Shown: piece after piece, positions 16,389 through 25,717 of the stretch
Numbering within the stretch: the first letter of the stretch is position 1
How the letters are laid out: each line of letters begins with the position of its first letter
Assembly (NCBI GenBank): GCA_963718995.1
Contig: CAVRAP010000015.1
Coordinates: 1 to 64,000, forward strand
Length of the DNA stretch: 64,000 bases
Source of the DNA: UBA4744 sp963718995
Lineage (GTDB): Bacteria; Actinomycetota; Acidimicrobiia; Spongiisociales; UBA4744
Direction of reading: 5' to 3'
Program-made: the position numbers and the translations under genes
The notes under the pieces: generated by a model
What the model was told of the DNA's origin: nothing
Database searches by the model: none
Seen by the model: the letters and a program-made list of their open reading frames with translations, nothing else

Positions 16389-18086
16389 TTAGTTGTTGGT
16401 GTCGAGCACCGAGTAGTAGAGCTCGAGGTTCGGACCAATACCGAGCGTGCCCGCCGAAGCCGTACCGCTCACCGCGGTGATGTAGTCAGGGAAGACCACA
16501 TGCTCTGCTTCGAAGAACAGCGGCAGGGTCACCACCAGCTCTGCATACACATCCTGAGCTTGCTCGTACAAAGCAGCTCGGGCATCGAGATCGGTCTCCA
16601 CTGAGGCCGCATCGAGCAGGTCGAGCAGTTCTTGCGCTTGAGCGTTCACCGGCACGTTGTCGCCATCCGTGACTTCCGTCCCGAGGCCGCCGTTCAGCAC
16701 GAACGGCTCCAGGTAGTTGGAGCTATCCGGGAAGTCGAAGAACCAGCCAAGCACTCCCGTCTGGTACGCATCACCGCCGGTGAGGGCCGTGACATACGTG
16801 CTCCACTCCTGAGCCTCCAACGTGACGTTGATAGCACCAGTTGCTTCGAGTTGCTGCTCGATCAGTGCCATCCAGTCAGCCGTGGCCGCACCGTAGTGCT
16901 CGGGTGGGTACCACAACTCCAGCTCAACCGGGTTGTCGACGCTGTAGCCGGAATCGGCCAGGAAGCCGAGGGCAGCATCAATATCGGGTGATGCATAGAG
17001 GATGTCGAAGGTTTCCGTTGCACCCAGGAACCCCGGAGGCACCATCGAATACAGAGGCGCCACCTGACCGCCATACACAACGTCGGCGATTTCATCGCGA
17101 TCGATAGCGGCGGCAACCGCCTTGCGCACGTTGACATCGTCCATCGGGGCGAGGGCATAGTTCAGGATCAGGTAGCGAATGGCGCCACCTTCAATCGCCC
17201 CAACCGTCAAGTCGGAGACACCACCGAGTTCGGCGACCAACTCCGGTCCGAGGATGCGCCAGGCAACATCAATCTCGCCGTTCTGGACTGCCAGAGCCAT
17301 CGTCTGAGGGTCCGAGAAGTAGCGGATGATGATCCGGTCGACCTGGGGAGTCAGGGTACCGGTGTAGTAGGGATTCGGCTCGAGCACGGTCTGCTCGGCC
17401 TGCGTGTACTCGCTGATGTACCACGGACCAACCCCGTAAATGGGGGCTTCCGGATACAGAACACACTCATCGGCCGGGAACAGGTCCGGATGGCCGGGCA
17501 TGAACGTCGCCGTTGCAGTGAGCTGCGGGAAGAAGGCCACCGGCCGGGTCAGCTGGAAGACCATCGTCGAATCGTCGGGAGCAGTGATGCTCTCGATGAA
17601 CGGTGTCGCCAGGGCATTAGCTACCCCGTTGGGACAGTCGGGCCCAATCGTCAAGAGACGGTTGAGCGAATCTGCATACATCGAAGCCGTCAGCTCCGTT
17701 CCGTCACCGAACTGGATTCCGTCACGCAACGTGAACGTGTACGTGAGACCGTCGTCCGAGACGTCCGGGAATTCAGCGGCCAGCCCGGTCCTGAGCGTCA
17801 GCTCACCAGGCTCCCAACCCAGCAATCCCTCACCGGTGTTCTTGATCAGTTCCCAGTCATGGACGGCATAGGCGTCGCCCGGGTCCAAGCTGGAGATCGT
17901 GTCCGTCGTACCGATGATGATCGTCTTCGGACCGGAAGCTTCTGTGGTCGTAGGCGCTTCCGTTGTTGTCGTTGTTTCCCCAGGGGCCGCCGTGGTGGTT
18001 GTTGTATCCTCGGTGGTCTCTGCGCAGGCAGCCGCAATCAGCGTCAGCGCCAACAGCACTGCCAAGATTGGTAGTCGTTTTTTCAT
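16389..18086 (-). CDS. oppA: Oligopeptide ABC substrate-binding lipoprotein
   Basis: A 565-residue family 5 extracellular solute-binding protein. The signal peptide ends in a lipobox (TLIAAACAE, Cys 21), then comes a Thr-rich linker (residues about 25-50) that holds the protein away from the membrane. The mature domain has SBP_bac_5 landmarks: GLLGWEPGELTLRTGLAAEF, FTLRDGIQFGDG and NVRKAVAAAIDRDEI. Ligand, likely peptides, is not certain. GGAGGAAA upstream of ATG 18086 is a strong ribosome site. First gene of the opp operon. Confidence 0.95.
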   Translation of the reverse strand: MKKRLPILAVLLALTLIAAACAETTEDTTTTTAAPGETTTTTEAPTTTEASGPKTIIIGTTDTISSLDPGDAYAVHDWELIKNTGEGLLGWEPGELTLRTGLAAEFPDVSDDGLTYTFTLRDGIQFGDGTELTASMYADSLNRLLTIGPDCPNGVANALATPFIESITAPDDSTMVFQLTRPVAFFPQLTATATFMPGHPDLFPADECVLYPEAPIYGVGPWYISEYTQAEQTVLEPNPYYTGTLTPQVDRIIIRYFSDPQTMALAVQNGEIDVAWRILGPELVAELGGVSDLTVGAIEGGAIRYLILNYALAPMDDVNVRKAVAAAIDRDEIADVVYGGQVAPLYSMVPPGFLGATETFDILYASPDIDAALGFLADSGYSVDNPVELELWYPPEHYGAATADWMALIEQQLEATGAINVTLEAQEWSTYVTALTGGDAYQTGVLGWFFDFPDSSNYLEPFVLNGGLGTEVTDGDNVPVNAQAQELLDLLDAASVETDLDARAALYEQAQDVYAELVVTLPLFFEAEHVVFPDYITAVSGTASAGTLGIGPNLELYYSVLDTNN

Positions 18087-18257
18087 AACCCTTTCCTCCT
18101 TCGCGCGCCCGTTGAAGGGTGCACCGACAACTTAGCCAAGGATTAGCCGCCTTGCACTACCGAAACCTCCGTTCGCTCCCCATGCCAGCGGTCGATTTGA
18201 CAGGAAACGCCGGATCCGATTTGTCTAGCCGGAGTTCTGGAAGGAAGGCGATAGAGA

Positions 18258-18650
18258 ATGGCGGCAGTAACGGTGACCTGGGAAGGTCAACTCCGGTTCG
18301 ACGGGACCGACTCAAAAGGTATACCTGTGGATATCGACGGGCGTCAAGCACTGGGCGTTCGCCCGTCTGACCTTCTGCCGATGGCGCTCGCGTCTTGCTC
18401 CGGGGTCGACCTCGTGTCGCAGCTCGGTGAGAACCTGACCGGACTGTCGATCGAAGTCACGTTCACGAAAGAGCCTGATCCACCCTGGAAGTTCCAAAGA
18501 TTCCGACTTCACTACCAGGTGGCAGGGCGGGCCCTCACCGCGGACCAGGTCGAAGAGGCCATCCACCGCAGCCACACCGAGATGTGCTCGGTCGCGGTCG
18601 CGGTGCGCGGCAATGTTCCCATCGAAACCACGTTCGAATTGGTCGAATAG
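18258..18650 (+). CDS. OsmC/Ohr family protein
   Basis: A 130-residue OsmC-fold protein. The family's hydroperoxide-reducing Cys is seen in MALASCSGVDLV (about residue 49), and SHTEMCSVAVAV near residue 110 holds the second Cys. Members reduce organic peroxides; some serve other thiol chemistry. GGAAGG lies upstream of ATG 18258. It is divergent from the opp operon and convergent with the LCP gene, with array R3 starting directly after its stop. Confidence 0.88.
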   Translation: MAAVTVTWEGQLRFDGTDSKGIPVDIDGRQALGVRPSDLLPMALASCSGVDLVSQLGENLTGLSIEVTFTKEPDPPWKFQRFRLHYQVAGRALTADQVEEAIHRSHTEMCSVAVAVRGNVPIETTFELVE

Positions 18651-18716
18651 CAGTCAGCAGTCAGCAGTCAGCAGTCAGACCATTTTCGCGCACTGGGAGC
18701 TGGGACTGGCAACTGC
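18651..18716. repeat. Heptad-repeat array R3
   Basis: Left arm 18651-18679 is four exact copies of CAGTCAG with a 7-nt period; right arm about 18692-18716 carries ACTGGGA-type units like R1 and R2. It starts at the first base after the OsmC stop and ends 12 bp before the convergent LCP gene's stop, filling nearly the whole intergenic gap. Confidence 0.75.
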
Positions 18717-18727
18717 GAAGCCGCACG

Positions 18728-19888
18728 TCACCAGGCCGCCGGTGGGTAGAACAAGGCCAGCCGCTCCTTGAAGAACGTAGTGGGAAGCAAGACGTAAGCG
18801 CCTCCTGAGGTCACGTAATCCCGCGTCGACAGGTTGACTCGCAAGACGTCGGCGGACTTCACACTTCGCCATTTCCAGGCGAGCGAAATCGCGTCCCCAA
18901 ATGAGAAACCCTCATCGAGAGCGACCGTATCGCTCAGGCTCTGAGCTACTTCTGAGAACGAAGCGAACGACGCAAACGAGTTCAGCTTCCCAACGATCTT
19001 GAACAACATATCTTGTTGTTTCCGTTGACGGGTGAAGTCGCTCACACCGGGAACCGTCCTCCAGGTCCCGTCGACGAACTCCTGAGTCCGGCGCGAACGG
19101 ACCCACGCCAGGGCTTGGAAGCCTTCCGCATGTGAACATCCCGCCGGAAGGTCAAGAAAAGACTTCGCGTCGCGCACCGCATTGTCAACGCAGATCTCAA
19201 CTCCACCGAGAGCGTCGACAACCTTCTGGAACCCGTTGAAATCAACCCGGAAGAAGTGATCGACGTGAATCCCGGTGTAGTCGGCAACCATCAAAGAAAG
19301 CAGTTCGGCGCCGCTTGCGTAGCCTTTGCAGCCGGCCAGCCCGGCGTTGATCCGTGTATACCGCTGGGTGCACGGATTAGGCAGGTACAGATCGCGAGGA
19401 AGCGAGACCATGAGAGGCGTCGAGCCATCCTGCGGCATCAAAACGAGGATGATCGTGTCTGCCCGGAACCCGCCCTCCACACCTACCAGCAGATACGCAG
19501 TGAACATCTCGTCTGGAAGCGGGGGACTGGAAACGAAAGGAAAGTCGGCGGCCGCGGATGAACCCAGGTCGGACTGAGAACGACGAAGCTCCAGTTCGGC
19601 CAGAACGTCTGCCTCGAGTTCCTTCTCCTCAGCGATCCGGGCCGCTTCCTCAACCTCATCTTCCGCCGTCCGTAGCTCTTCAACTTCTGCCGCCGGTATC
19701 GTCGCGAGCTGCTCGGCGGCTTCGACGGAATCACCAAAAGACACCCGCTCGATGTCTTGATAAGCCCGCCAGGCTCCCCATCCGGCAATAGCCACAAACA
19801 CAACGCCGGTCGCGCCCAGGAGGAACGCGATACGGCGCAATCTCGAACTCACATCAGTGGTGGGGGAATCTTTGCCTTCATAACCCAT
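18728..19888 (-). CDS. LCP (LytR-CpsA-Psr) family cell-wall ligase
   Basis: A 386-residue membrane protein. One N-terminal helix (about residues 22-43) is followed by a Glu-rich coiled-coil-like stretch (about 60-105) and an extracytoplasmic LCP domain (about 125-340). The domain has MVSLPRDLYLPNP, RINAGLAGCKGY (with two possible disulfide Cys) and VRSRRTQEFVDG with phosphate-binding Arg residues. LCP enzymes transfer glycopolymers from lipid carriers to peptidoglycan. The helical spacer between membrane and domain is longer than usual. Confidence 0.9.
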   Translation of the reverse strand: MGYEGKDSPTTDVSSRLRRIAFLLGATGVVFVAIAGWGAWRAYQDIERVSFGDSVEAAEQLATIPAAEVEELRTAEDEVEEAARIAEEKELEADVLAELELRRSQSDLGSSAAADFPFVSSPPLPDEMFTAYLLVGVEGGFRADTIILVLMPQDGSTPLMVSLPRDLYLPNPCTQRYTRINAGLAGCKGYASGAELLSLMVADYTGIHVDHFFRVDFNGFQKVVDALGGVEICVDNAVRDAKSFLDLPAGCSHAEGFQALAWVRSRRTQEFVDGTWRTVPGVSDFTRQRKQQDMLFKIVGKLNSFASFASFSEVAQSLSDTVALDEGFSFGDAISLAWKWRSVKSADVLRVNLSTRDYVTSGGAYVLLPTTFFKERLALFYPPAAW

Positions 19889-19928
19889 GGCCGACGCATG
19901 GTAGATGTATTCAGCGTGTTTGGCCCAG

Positions 19929-20768
19929 TCAGTACTGAATGCCCGGTACTCGTCTCTTGCTCATGACCTCTCGCAGGGCCAGCACGGAGAAGAAAATCAC
20001 CACCGACATTGCAGCCATGGTGGCTCCGGCGGCGGTGTCGGCATGCCAGCTGATCAAGAGACCGCTCAGCACGGCCAGAAAACCAAACGCGACCGCCGTT
20101 GCCATCATGGTGGGGACCCTCCGGACCACCAGCGAGGCCGTGGCCGGCGGCGCAACGATCAGCGCAAAGACCAGCAGGGTCCCCACGGTCCGGAAGGAGG
20201 TAACGATGGCCAGCGTCAGCAATGACAACATCACGAGGTGAGCCAGACGCGGCCGTAGTCCCAACATCTCAGCCTTTTCCTCATTGAAGGAGAGGACGAG
20301 GAAGGCCCTGTAGAACACCAGGATGACCGCCAGGGTCACGGCGGCCGCGACCGCCTGCACAACTATGTCCTCTCGCCTGATGCCGAGGGTGTCCCCAAAC
20401 AGAATGGTGGCCAGATTGCTGGAGAACGAAGGCAGCCTGGACATGATGATGACGCCGAGCGCCAGCATGCCGACGAACAGCAATCCGATGCCGGTGTCCT
20501 CACGCAGACCGGCCTTGCGGTGCACGAGATTGATCCCCAGCGTCATCGCGACTGCGGCGCCTATGGCACCCAGGGTCAGGTTGAAACCGAGCGCGAAGGC
20601 CAGAGCAATCCCGGGTGTCACCCCGTGGGCGAGCGCGTCACCCATGAAGCTGAGCCCCCGCAAGACGATCCAGGTCCCGATCAGAGAAGCCGTCATCACC
20701 GCCAGGAAGCTTCCCACCAGGACGCGCTGCATGAAGGGCTCGGAGAGTGGGTCGATCAGCCACTCCAT
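19929..20768 (-). CDS. znuB: Zinc ABC transporter permease (ZnuB-type)
   Basis: A 279-residue ABC-3 family permease with 7-8 hydrophobic helices; FMGDALAHGVTPGIALAF is the family's loop motif. It follows the binding protein by 17 bp on the same strand. Together with the divergent zur-znuC it makes one complete importer. Zinc rather than manganese is inferred from the Zur-type box and the His-rich ATPase tail. Confidence 0.92.
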   Translation of the reverse strand: MEWLIDPLSEPFMQRVLVGSFLAVMTASLIGTWIVLRGLSFMGDALAHGVTPGIALAFALGFNLTLGAIGAAVAMTLGINLVHRKAGLREDTGIGLLFVGMLALGVIIMSRLPSFSSNLATILFGDTLGIRREDIVVQAVAAAVTLAVILVFYRAFLVLSFNEEKAEMLGLRPRLAHLVMLSLLTLAIVTSFRTVGTLLVFALIVAPPATASLVVRRVPTMMATAVAFGFLAVLSGLLISWHADTAAGATMAAMSVVIFFSVLALREVMSKRRVPGIQY

Positions 20769-20785
20769 ACAGATCCCTCCCGCAT

Positions 20786-21727
20786 TTACAGGTTCTCGAC
20801 AATGAGCCGGGAACTCGAGCGCATCATATCGATGTAGGTCTCTGCGCCCGATCCTGCCTCGCCCAGGGAGCCTGTGTAGAGCTTGACCACCTTCACTTCG
20901 TAGCCGACCTCTTCGGCGAGAGCATCCGCCAGCGTCGTCGGTTCTGTGACTGAGGCGAAAACAACGGATACTCCTTCGCGCTTGAGTAGATCAACCAGCG
21001 CGGCGAAGTCGGCCGCGCTGGTCTCCGCTCCCGTTGTGGCTGCGGGGATCACCGTGCCGAGCAGGGTGATCCCATAGCGGGTTGCGTAATACCCGAAGGA
21101 GAAGTGGTTGGTCACCATCTTGCGACGTTCCGGTGAGACCCCATCGATCATCAGGACGATTTCTTCATGCAGCTCCAGTATCCGGGACTGGTAAGCCGCA
21201 GCGGAAGCTGCGACATCGACACCGGTGCTCGCATTGATCCGCTCAGCAATCAGGTCGACGGCATCGACCATTCTGATCGGATCCATCCACACATGGGGAT
21301 CGAGGCCCTGCTCGTTTCCATCAGAACCAGAACCTTCCGCATCTCCGTCCGAGCCAACTGCCCGTCCTGCCACAAACGGTTGGGGATTGAGGAGCTCACC
21401 GACTCTCATCACCTCGACACCGTCCTGCTCGGCCGCAGCCAACACATCCAGCAGAGCCTCCTCAAGTCCGACTCCATTGGCCACCACCAGGGTTGCATCC
21501 CGCAGGTGCGCGGCCTGCCGGGCCGACAGAGCGAAGTCGTGTGGATCGGCACCAATCGGCATCAACACCTCGACCTGCACGGCATCTCCGGCCGTATTGG
21601 CGACCAGGTCGCCGAGGATCGTGGTGGTGGCGATCACCAGCGGCCGATCATCGGTGCCGCCTTCTGCGGAACTGCAAGCGGATCCAATCACCGCAAGAAC
21701 CACTGCCAACGCTACGAACCGCTTCAT
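20786..21727 (-). CDS. znuA: Zinc ABC transporter binding lipoprotein (ZnuA-type)
   Basis: A 313-residue cluster A-I metal-binding protein. The lipobox is VIGSACS. Expected metal ligands occur as GADPHDF, LDPHVWMDP and NHFSFGYYA. The variable loop before DPHVW, His-rich in many ZnuA proteins, is here rich in Gly, Ser and Asp instead. The start is ATG 21727 with AGAGGA just upstream; an ATG at 21742 is in frame but lies 2 bp from the Zur box. Divergent from zur. Confidence 0.92.
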   Translation of the reverse strand: MKRFVALAVVLAVIGSACSSAEGGTDDRPLVIATTTILGDLVANTAGDAVQVEVLMPIGADPHDFALSARQAAHLRDATLVVANGVGLEEALLDVLAAAEQDGVEVMRVGELLNPQPFVAGRAVGSDGDAEGSGSDGNEQGLDPHVWMDPIRMVDAVDLIAERINASTGVDVAASAAAYQSRILELHEEIVLMIDGVSPERRKMVTNHFSFGYYATRYGITLLGTVIPAATTGAETSAADFAALVDLLKREGVSVVFASVTEPTTLADALAEEVGYEVKVVKLYTGSLGEAGSGAETYIDMMRSSSRLIVENL

Positions 21728-21743
21728 GAATCCTCTCTTCATA

Positions 21744-21762
21744 AATGAGAATGGTTCTCATT
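21744..21762. promoter_or_regulatory. Zur/Fur-type operator
   Basis: AATGAGAATGGTTCTCATT is an inverted repeat with perfect 8-bp arms and a 3-nt centre, matching the Fur/Zur box class. It lies between the divergent znuA and zur genes, 17 bp from the znuA start and 28 bp from zur, so one bound dimer could repress both arms. Zur rather than Fur is inferred from the genes it controls. Confidence 0.9.
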
Positions 21763-21790
21763 CGCAATACAAGGTAGCATTGGCTGCACC

Positions 21791-22234
21791 ATGCGTCAAC
21801 GAAACGAAACCCTCACGGCCGCTCGGGACCGCCTCGAGTCACAGCAGGCCCGGTTCACTCCCGCACGGCGGTTGGTCGTCGAAACACTCAGCGGATCGCC
21901 CGGGCCCCAATCGGCTGCCGATCTCGCCGCAACCATTGAGGGAGCCATCCCACTTTCTTCGCTCTACAGGACTCTCGCGGTGCTCGAGGAAACCAAGGTG
22001 ATCGAACGCTTCCCCGATCAAGCCGGGGTCGCCCGTTACGAACTAGCCGAATGGTTGACCGGACATCACCATCACATGACATGCATCGAGTGCGGGGCCA
22101 CAAGCGATGTCGCCGTACCGGTTGATCTTGAAGCCACGGTGGCCGAGATCGTTGCTGAGGTTGGCAAGCGCTTCGACTTCGCGGTTACCGGTCACCGGCT
22201 GGACCTGCAAGGAGTGTGCAGCCAATGTCGGTGA
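21791..22234 (+). CDS. zur: Fur family regulator, probable Zur
   Basis: A 147-residue Fur-family repressor. Winged helix: ARRLVVETLSGSPGPQSAAD and ISLSSLYRTL-like PLSSLYRTLAVLE. Metal sites: GHHHHMTCIECG with the first CxxC, and VCSQC at the C-terminus completing the structural zinc site. It overlaps znuC and faces the Zur box, so it is autoregulated and represses zinc uptake when zinc is ample (inference from family and position). Confidence 0.92.
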   Translation: MRQRNETLTAARDRLESQQARFTPARRLVVETLSGSPGPQSAADLAATIEGAIPLSSLYRTLAVLEETKVIERFPDQAGVARYELAEWLTGHHHHMTCIECGATSDVAVPVDLEATVAEIVAEVGKRFDFAVTGHRLDLQGVCSQCR

Positions 22235-23058
22235 AAGACATCGCTATCACTGCTCGCGGACTGCAACTCGCCCACGGCGACCGCATCGCTCTCGAAGCCT
22301 CCGATCTCGACATCCCGGCCGGAACCGTGACGGCGATTATCGGGCCAAACGGATCCGGAAAGTCCACCCTGCTCCACGCGATTGGCGGTCTGCTCGAGCC
22401 GGTCGGTGGCGAACTGGGGGTGTTGGTCAGCTACCCGAAACACCGGGGTACCGCCTACGTTCTCCAATCCACCAAGGTTCACGAGGAGATGCCGATCACG
22501 GTGAGCGAGGTGGTGTCGATGGCCCGGTACGGCCGCCTCGGGATGTTCGGCCGATTCCAGAGTGAAGATCGCGCCGTCTGCAAAGCCGCCATGGAACGCC
22601 TCGACGTGCTGGACCTGGCCGACCGCCACCTCGATGAATTGTCTGGTGGCCAGCGCCAACGAGTCTTCGTAGCCCAGGGACTGGCTCAGGAGGCCGATCT
22701 GTTGCTGCTCGATGAACCGGTCACAGGCCTCGACATCGTGTCACGCGACCGCATCCTGGAAGCCGTTGCCGTCGAGCGCTCTCGTGGGGTGACCGTGGTC
22801 TTGACCACCCACGATCTTCGCGAGGCAGCCAGCGCCGATCACGTGGTGCTCCTATCCGGCAGGGTGGTCGCGTCGGGCCCTCCTGCAGAAGTGCTTACGG
22901 CCAAGTGTTTGACCAAGGCCTATGGAATCAATCTCATAACAACTGAGGACGGAACCGTCGTTCTCGACGACCCCTACCACCAGGCGATGGGTGGCCGACA
23001 CCGGCACTTCGACCGCACCGGCCATGCCGATCACGGTGGCGCAACCCCGGGAGACTGA
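22225..23058 (+). CDS. znuC: Zinc ABC transporter ATPase (ZnuC-type)
   Basis: A 277-residue ABC ATPase: Walker A GPNGSGKSTLLHA, signature LSGGQRQRVFVA, Walker B LLLLDEPVTGLD. The C-terminal 30 residues are His-rich (HQAMGGRHRHF, then HADH), a common zinc-binding feature in zinc transport proteins. ATG 22225 is preferred over GTG 22216; both overlap the zur 3' end. Partner permease and binding protein are on the divergent arm. Confidence 0.92.
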   Translation: MSVKDIAITARGLQLAHGDRIALEASDLDIPAGTVTAIIGPNGSGKSTLLHAIGGLLEPVGGELGVLVSYPKHRGTAYVLQSTKVHEEMPITVSEVVSMARYGRLGMFGRFQSEDRAVCKAAMERLDVLDLADRHLDELSGGQRQRVFVAQGLAQEADLLLLDEPVTGLDIVSRDRILEAVAVERSRGVTVVLTTHDLREAASADHVVLLSGRVVASGPPAEVLTAKCLTKAYGINLITTEDGTVVLDDPYHQAMGGRHRHFDRTGHADHGGATPGD

Positions 23059-23193
23059 GGACGGCAACCAGCCTTTACCGTGCTTTGGTCGAGGGCGCCG
23101 GCACCGCCGGCTGGTAACCGGAACTCGAAGCTACGCTCTCCCGGCTCGCACCTCCCAGAGGGCTTGGCGGACGCTCCCACTACCCTTTTCTCC

Positions 23194-25618
23194 ATGGCAG
23201 ATCGCTATTGCTTTGTATGCGACACCCCGGTGGAGTCTTCACTCTGCCCAACCTGCCAGAGCGAAACCTGGCGTCCCCCCGACCGCCAGGCTGCACCACT
23301 CCACGATGACCGGGCCAACGAGATCGCGACCGACCCTCCCACCGAACCCGATCAACGGCCCCCGCCTCCCCAACCGTTGCCGGTCGTGGCACCACCGTCC
23401 GGGGCGGATCTGCCCGGAAACGTCGCAAGAGTCGGGCCGAGACAGCGTCCGATGGCACCGGGCCGGTGGGCATTCATCGCCGCATTCGTAGTGGGCGGCA
23501 TCATCTTTCTCTCTGTTCTCACCGGACCTTCAGGGCTGGAACCCGAAGATGAGACTCCGACGACGCCACCCATTACGGCCCAAACCACGACGACGGTGCA
23601 GGTGCCGGGCAGCTCCCGGGATGTGTGGCGGCCTCCAACGGGCACCTGGGTGGGCGGTTTCTCGTTCTCATCAAGCCGCCCGGAAACGCTCTTCGGACCG
23701 TCGCTGACGCCCGGATTGCTGGAGATTGGGCCGGACACCGTGATCGTCGACTCCCTCCCCGACGGACGACTGGTTGGTGTCGACCACGCCGAGCAACGTG
23801 TGGTGCTGATCGGATCCGGACCGGCTACTGAGGAAAGTACCCCTCTGCCGTGGCCAGGACCGCAAAGCACGCCTCCAGTTCTCTCCCCCGACGGGACCCG
23901 ATTGGCCATGATCGATGGCACGGGAGTTCCCTTCGTCTGGACCATTGGCACCAATCTCGAACCCCCGGCTCTTCCATCGCTCCAGCTCATCTCACCCCGG
24001 GACTCAGCGGCAACCGCGGTGGAGGCCATCGCTTCGCTCACCTGGTCTCCCGACTCGACCCTTCTCGCCCTCAATGCTTTTCAGGGCGGCTACTACCTCT
24101 GGGATCTCGCCACCAACACGTGAGCCGGACGTCGACGCCGGGACGAGCGATCGCCGTTTCGAATACCCGGGTGGCTGCCTGGGGCAGTGGAGGTCTCGAG
24201 CTACGCAATCTGACCGGACGTGTGGTGCGCCGGTGGGACGACCTTCTCGACCCCTTCGCCAATGATCTGTCCACGTCTGGTTCGGTTCTCCAGCTGGAGG
24301 GGGCTTTTGATCCCCTCAAGCGGTACCTGGCGGTGCGGGGGCTGGTCGGACCGGAGGGGAATGTTGGTCTGACCGTGCTGTCCATGATCGGTACAACTCG
24401 CCAGCTGCTCACCACCGAACCGGCCCGGGGCTTCACCTGGTCGGGAGACGGAAGCGGTTTGTACTGGATGGACTCCGGCGGGCTGCAGGTCTGGTCCGCC
24501 GATCCGGAACGTGCCTCGGCGACCATGCTGGGAGGAAGCGATGAAATCCTCGATCGGCTACGCGTGTACGATCCGGCCATCTCGCCGATCGCTCACCCTG
24601 CCCTGGTCACATCGAGTTTGGTGGAATTGCGCAACGGCGCAATCACCCGCAGAACGATGAACGGATCCGAGACCTTCTTCACCGGAACCGAGCAGGCAAC
24701 GATTACCCCGGCCGACGTTGATGGTCGTTTCTTGACCGTGGCAGCCGGTGAGCCCGCTCGACCGTTGTACTGGCAGATCCACCAACCTCAAGGCGCCGCG
24801 AGTTCTCGGAAACCTCACAACGCTCCAGTTGACAGAGGGCGGCCGCCTGGTGCGAGCCGTCGCCTTGAGTCCCGGCGACGGGGAAGCCCTCACCACCGGT
24901 GAGCTGGAGGCAACCCGCTGGTACCTCGAAACCGACGGCGGCTCCATTCTTTTCGGGCCGGATGGCGGCCTCTTCACTACCGTCGCCCAGGGAAGTTCCT
25001 TGAGCACCCTGGGGGCAACAGTCTTTCATGTAACGCCGGACGGGTCGGCGATTCAGACCCTCCCGACCGGAGCGGGGATCGACACTGTACTAACCGCCGC
25101 CGACCTGGACGCCGAGCGCATCCTGGCGGTGGGGGTGGTACGGCGAACCCTTTTCGTTCTCGCAACAGACAACGTCGGATCGGCGCAGATCTGGCAGGTG
25201 CCGGGCGACAGCCCGCTGCTCACGACGCCCTTCTTCCCCGTCGCCCCCTCCATCACCTCGGACAAGTGGTCGGTGTACACATCCGCTGGAGCGATCACCG
25301 GCGGCCGGATCCTTGCAGACCCCGATAGCGGACCGGGCGGCGAACTTCTGGCGGCTCAGCTCGACCGTCCCAACGGTCCGATCACGGTTGTCCTGGCATC
25401 TCCGCTGGCCCTGGAGTCGGTGTGTGGCGCACTGGCCGGAGGTGCCTGCGTGGTCTCGGAAACATCGGGGAGCCCGCTGGGTTTCTCGCCGGACGGCAAC
25501 TGGCTGCTGGTCGCTCGTGACTCCGGTTATCTCGCTCTGTCTACGGTGGGGCGGGGCAGTGTGCTCATCCCGGATACGGCTGCCGGACGATGTCGCCTGG
25601 GTTGCGGGCGCGTCCTAG
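23194..25618 (+). pseudogene. Zinc-ribbon, membrane-anchored beta-propeller protein, frameshifted
   Basis: One protein of about 800 residues is split over three frames. The start ATG 23194 gives a zinc ribbon (RYCFVCDTPVESSLCPTC), a Pro-rich stretch, one membrane helix (WAFIAAFVVGGIIFLS) and WD40-like blades (LTWSPDSTLLALNAF). The frame ends at 24121, but blades continue in another frame (GFTWSGDGSGLYWMD) to about 24775, then in a third segment (RAVALSPGDGEAL, GFSPDGNWLLVA), and the likely end DDVAWVAGAS is again shifted near 25580. It is either decaying or affected by single-base sequence errors. The function is unknown; the propeller would face outside. Confidence 0.75.
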
Positions 25619-25717
25619 CTCCCCACAGTTTCCATGCCGCTACGAGCCGATGATTGTTTCGCGGTTCGTAATCCTCTTCTCGAAGCGGTCTGCCTCGACG
25701 GCAGGTACGTTTTCTTG

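Noticed and set aside
24100..24130. TGA at the end of the first propeller segment as a second selenocysteine codon
   Set aside because: Reading through gives a run of Ala-Gly-Arg residues with no propeller features; the blades resume in a different frame, so a frameshift is the better explanation.
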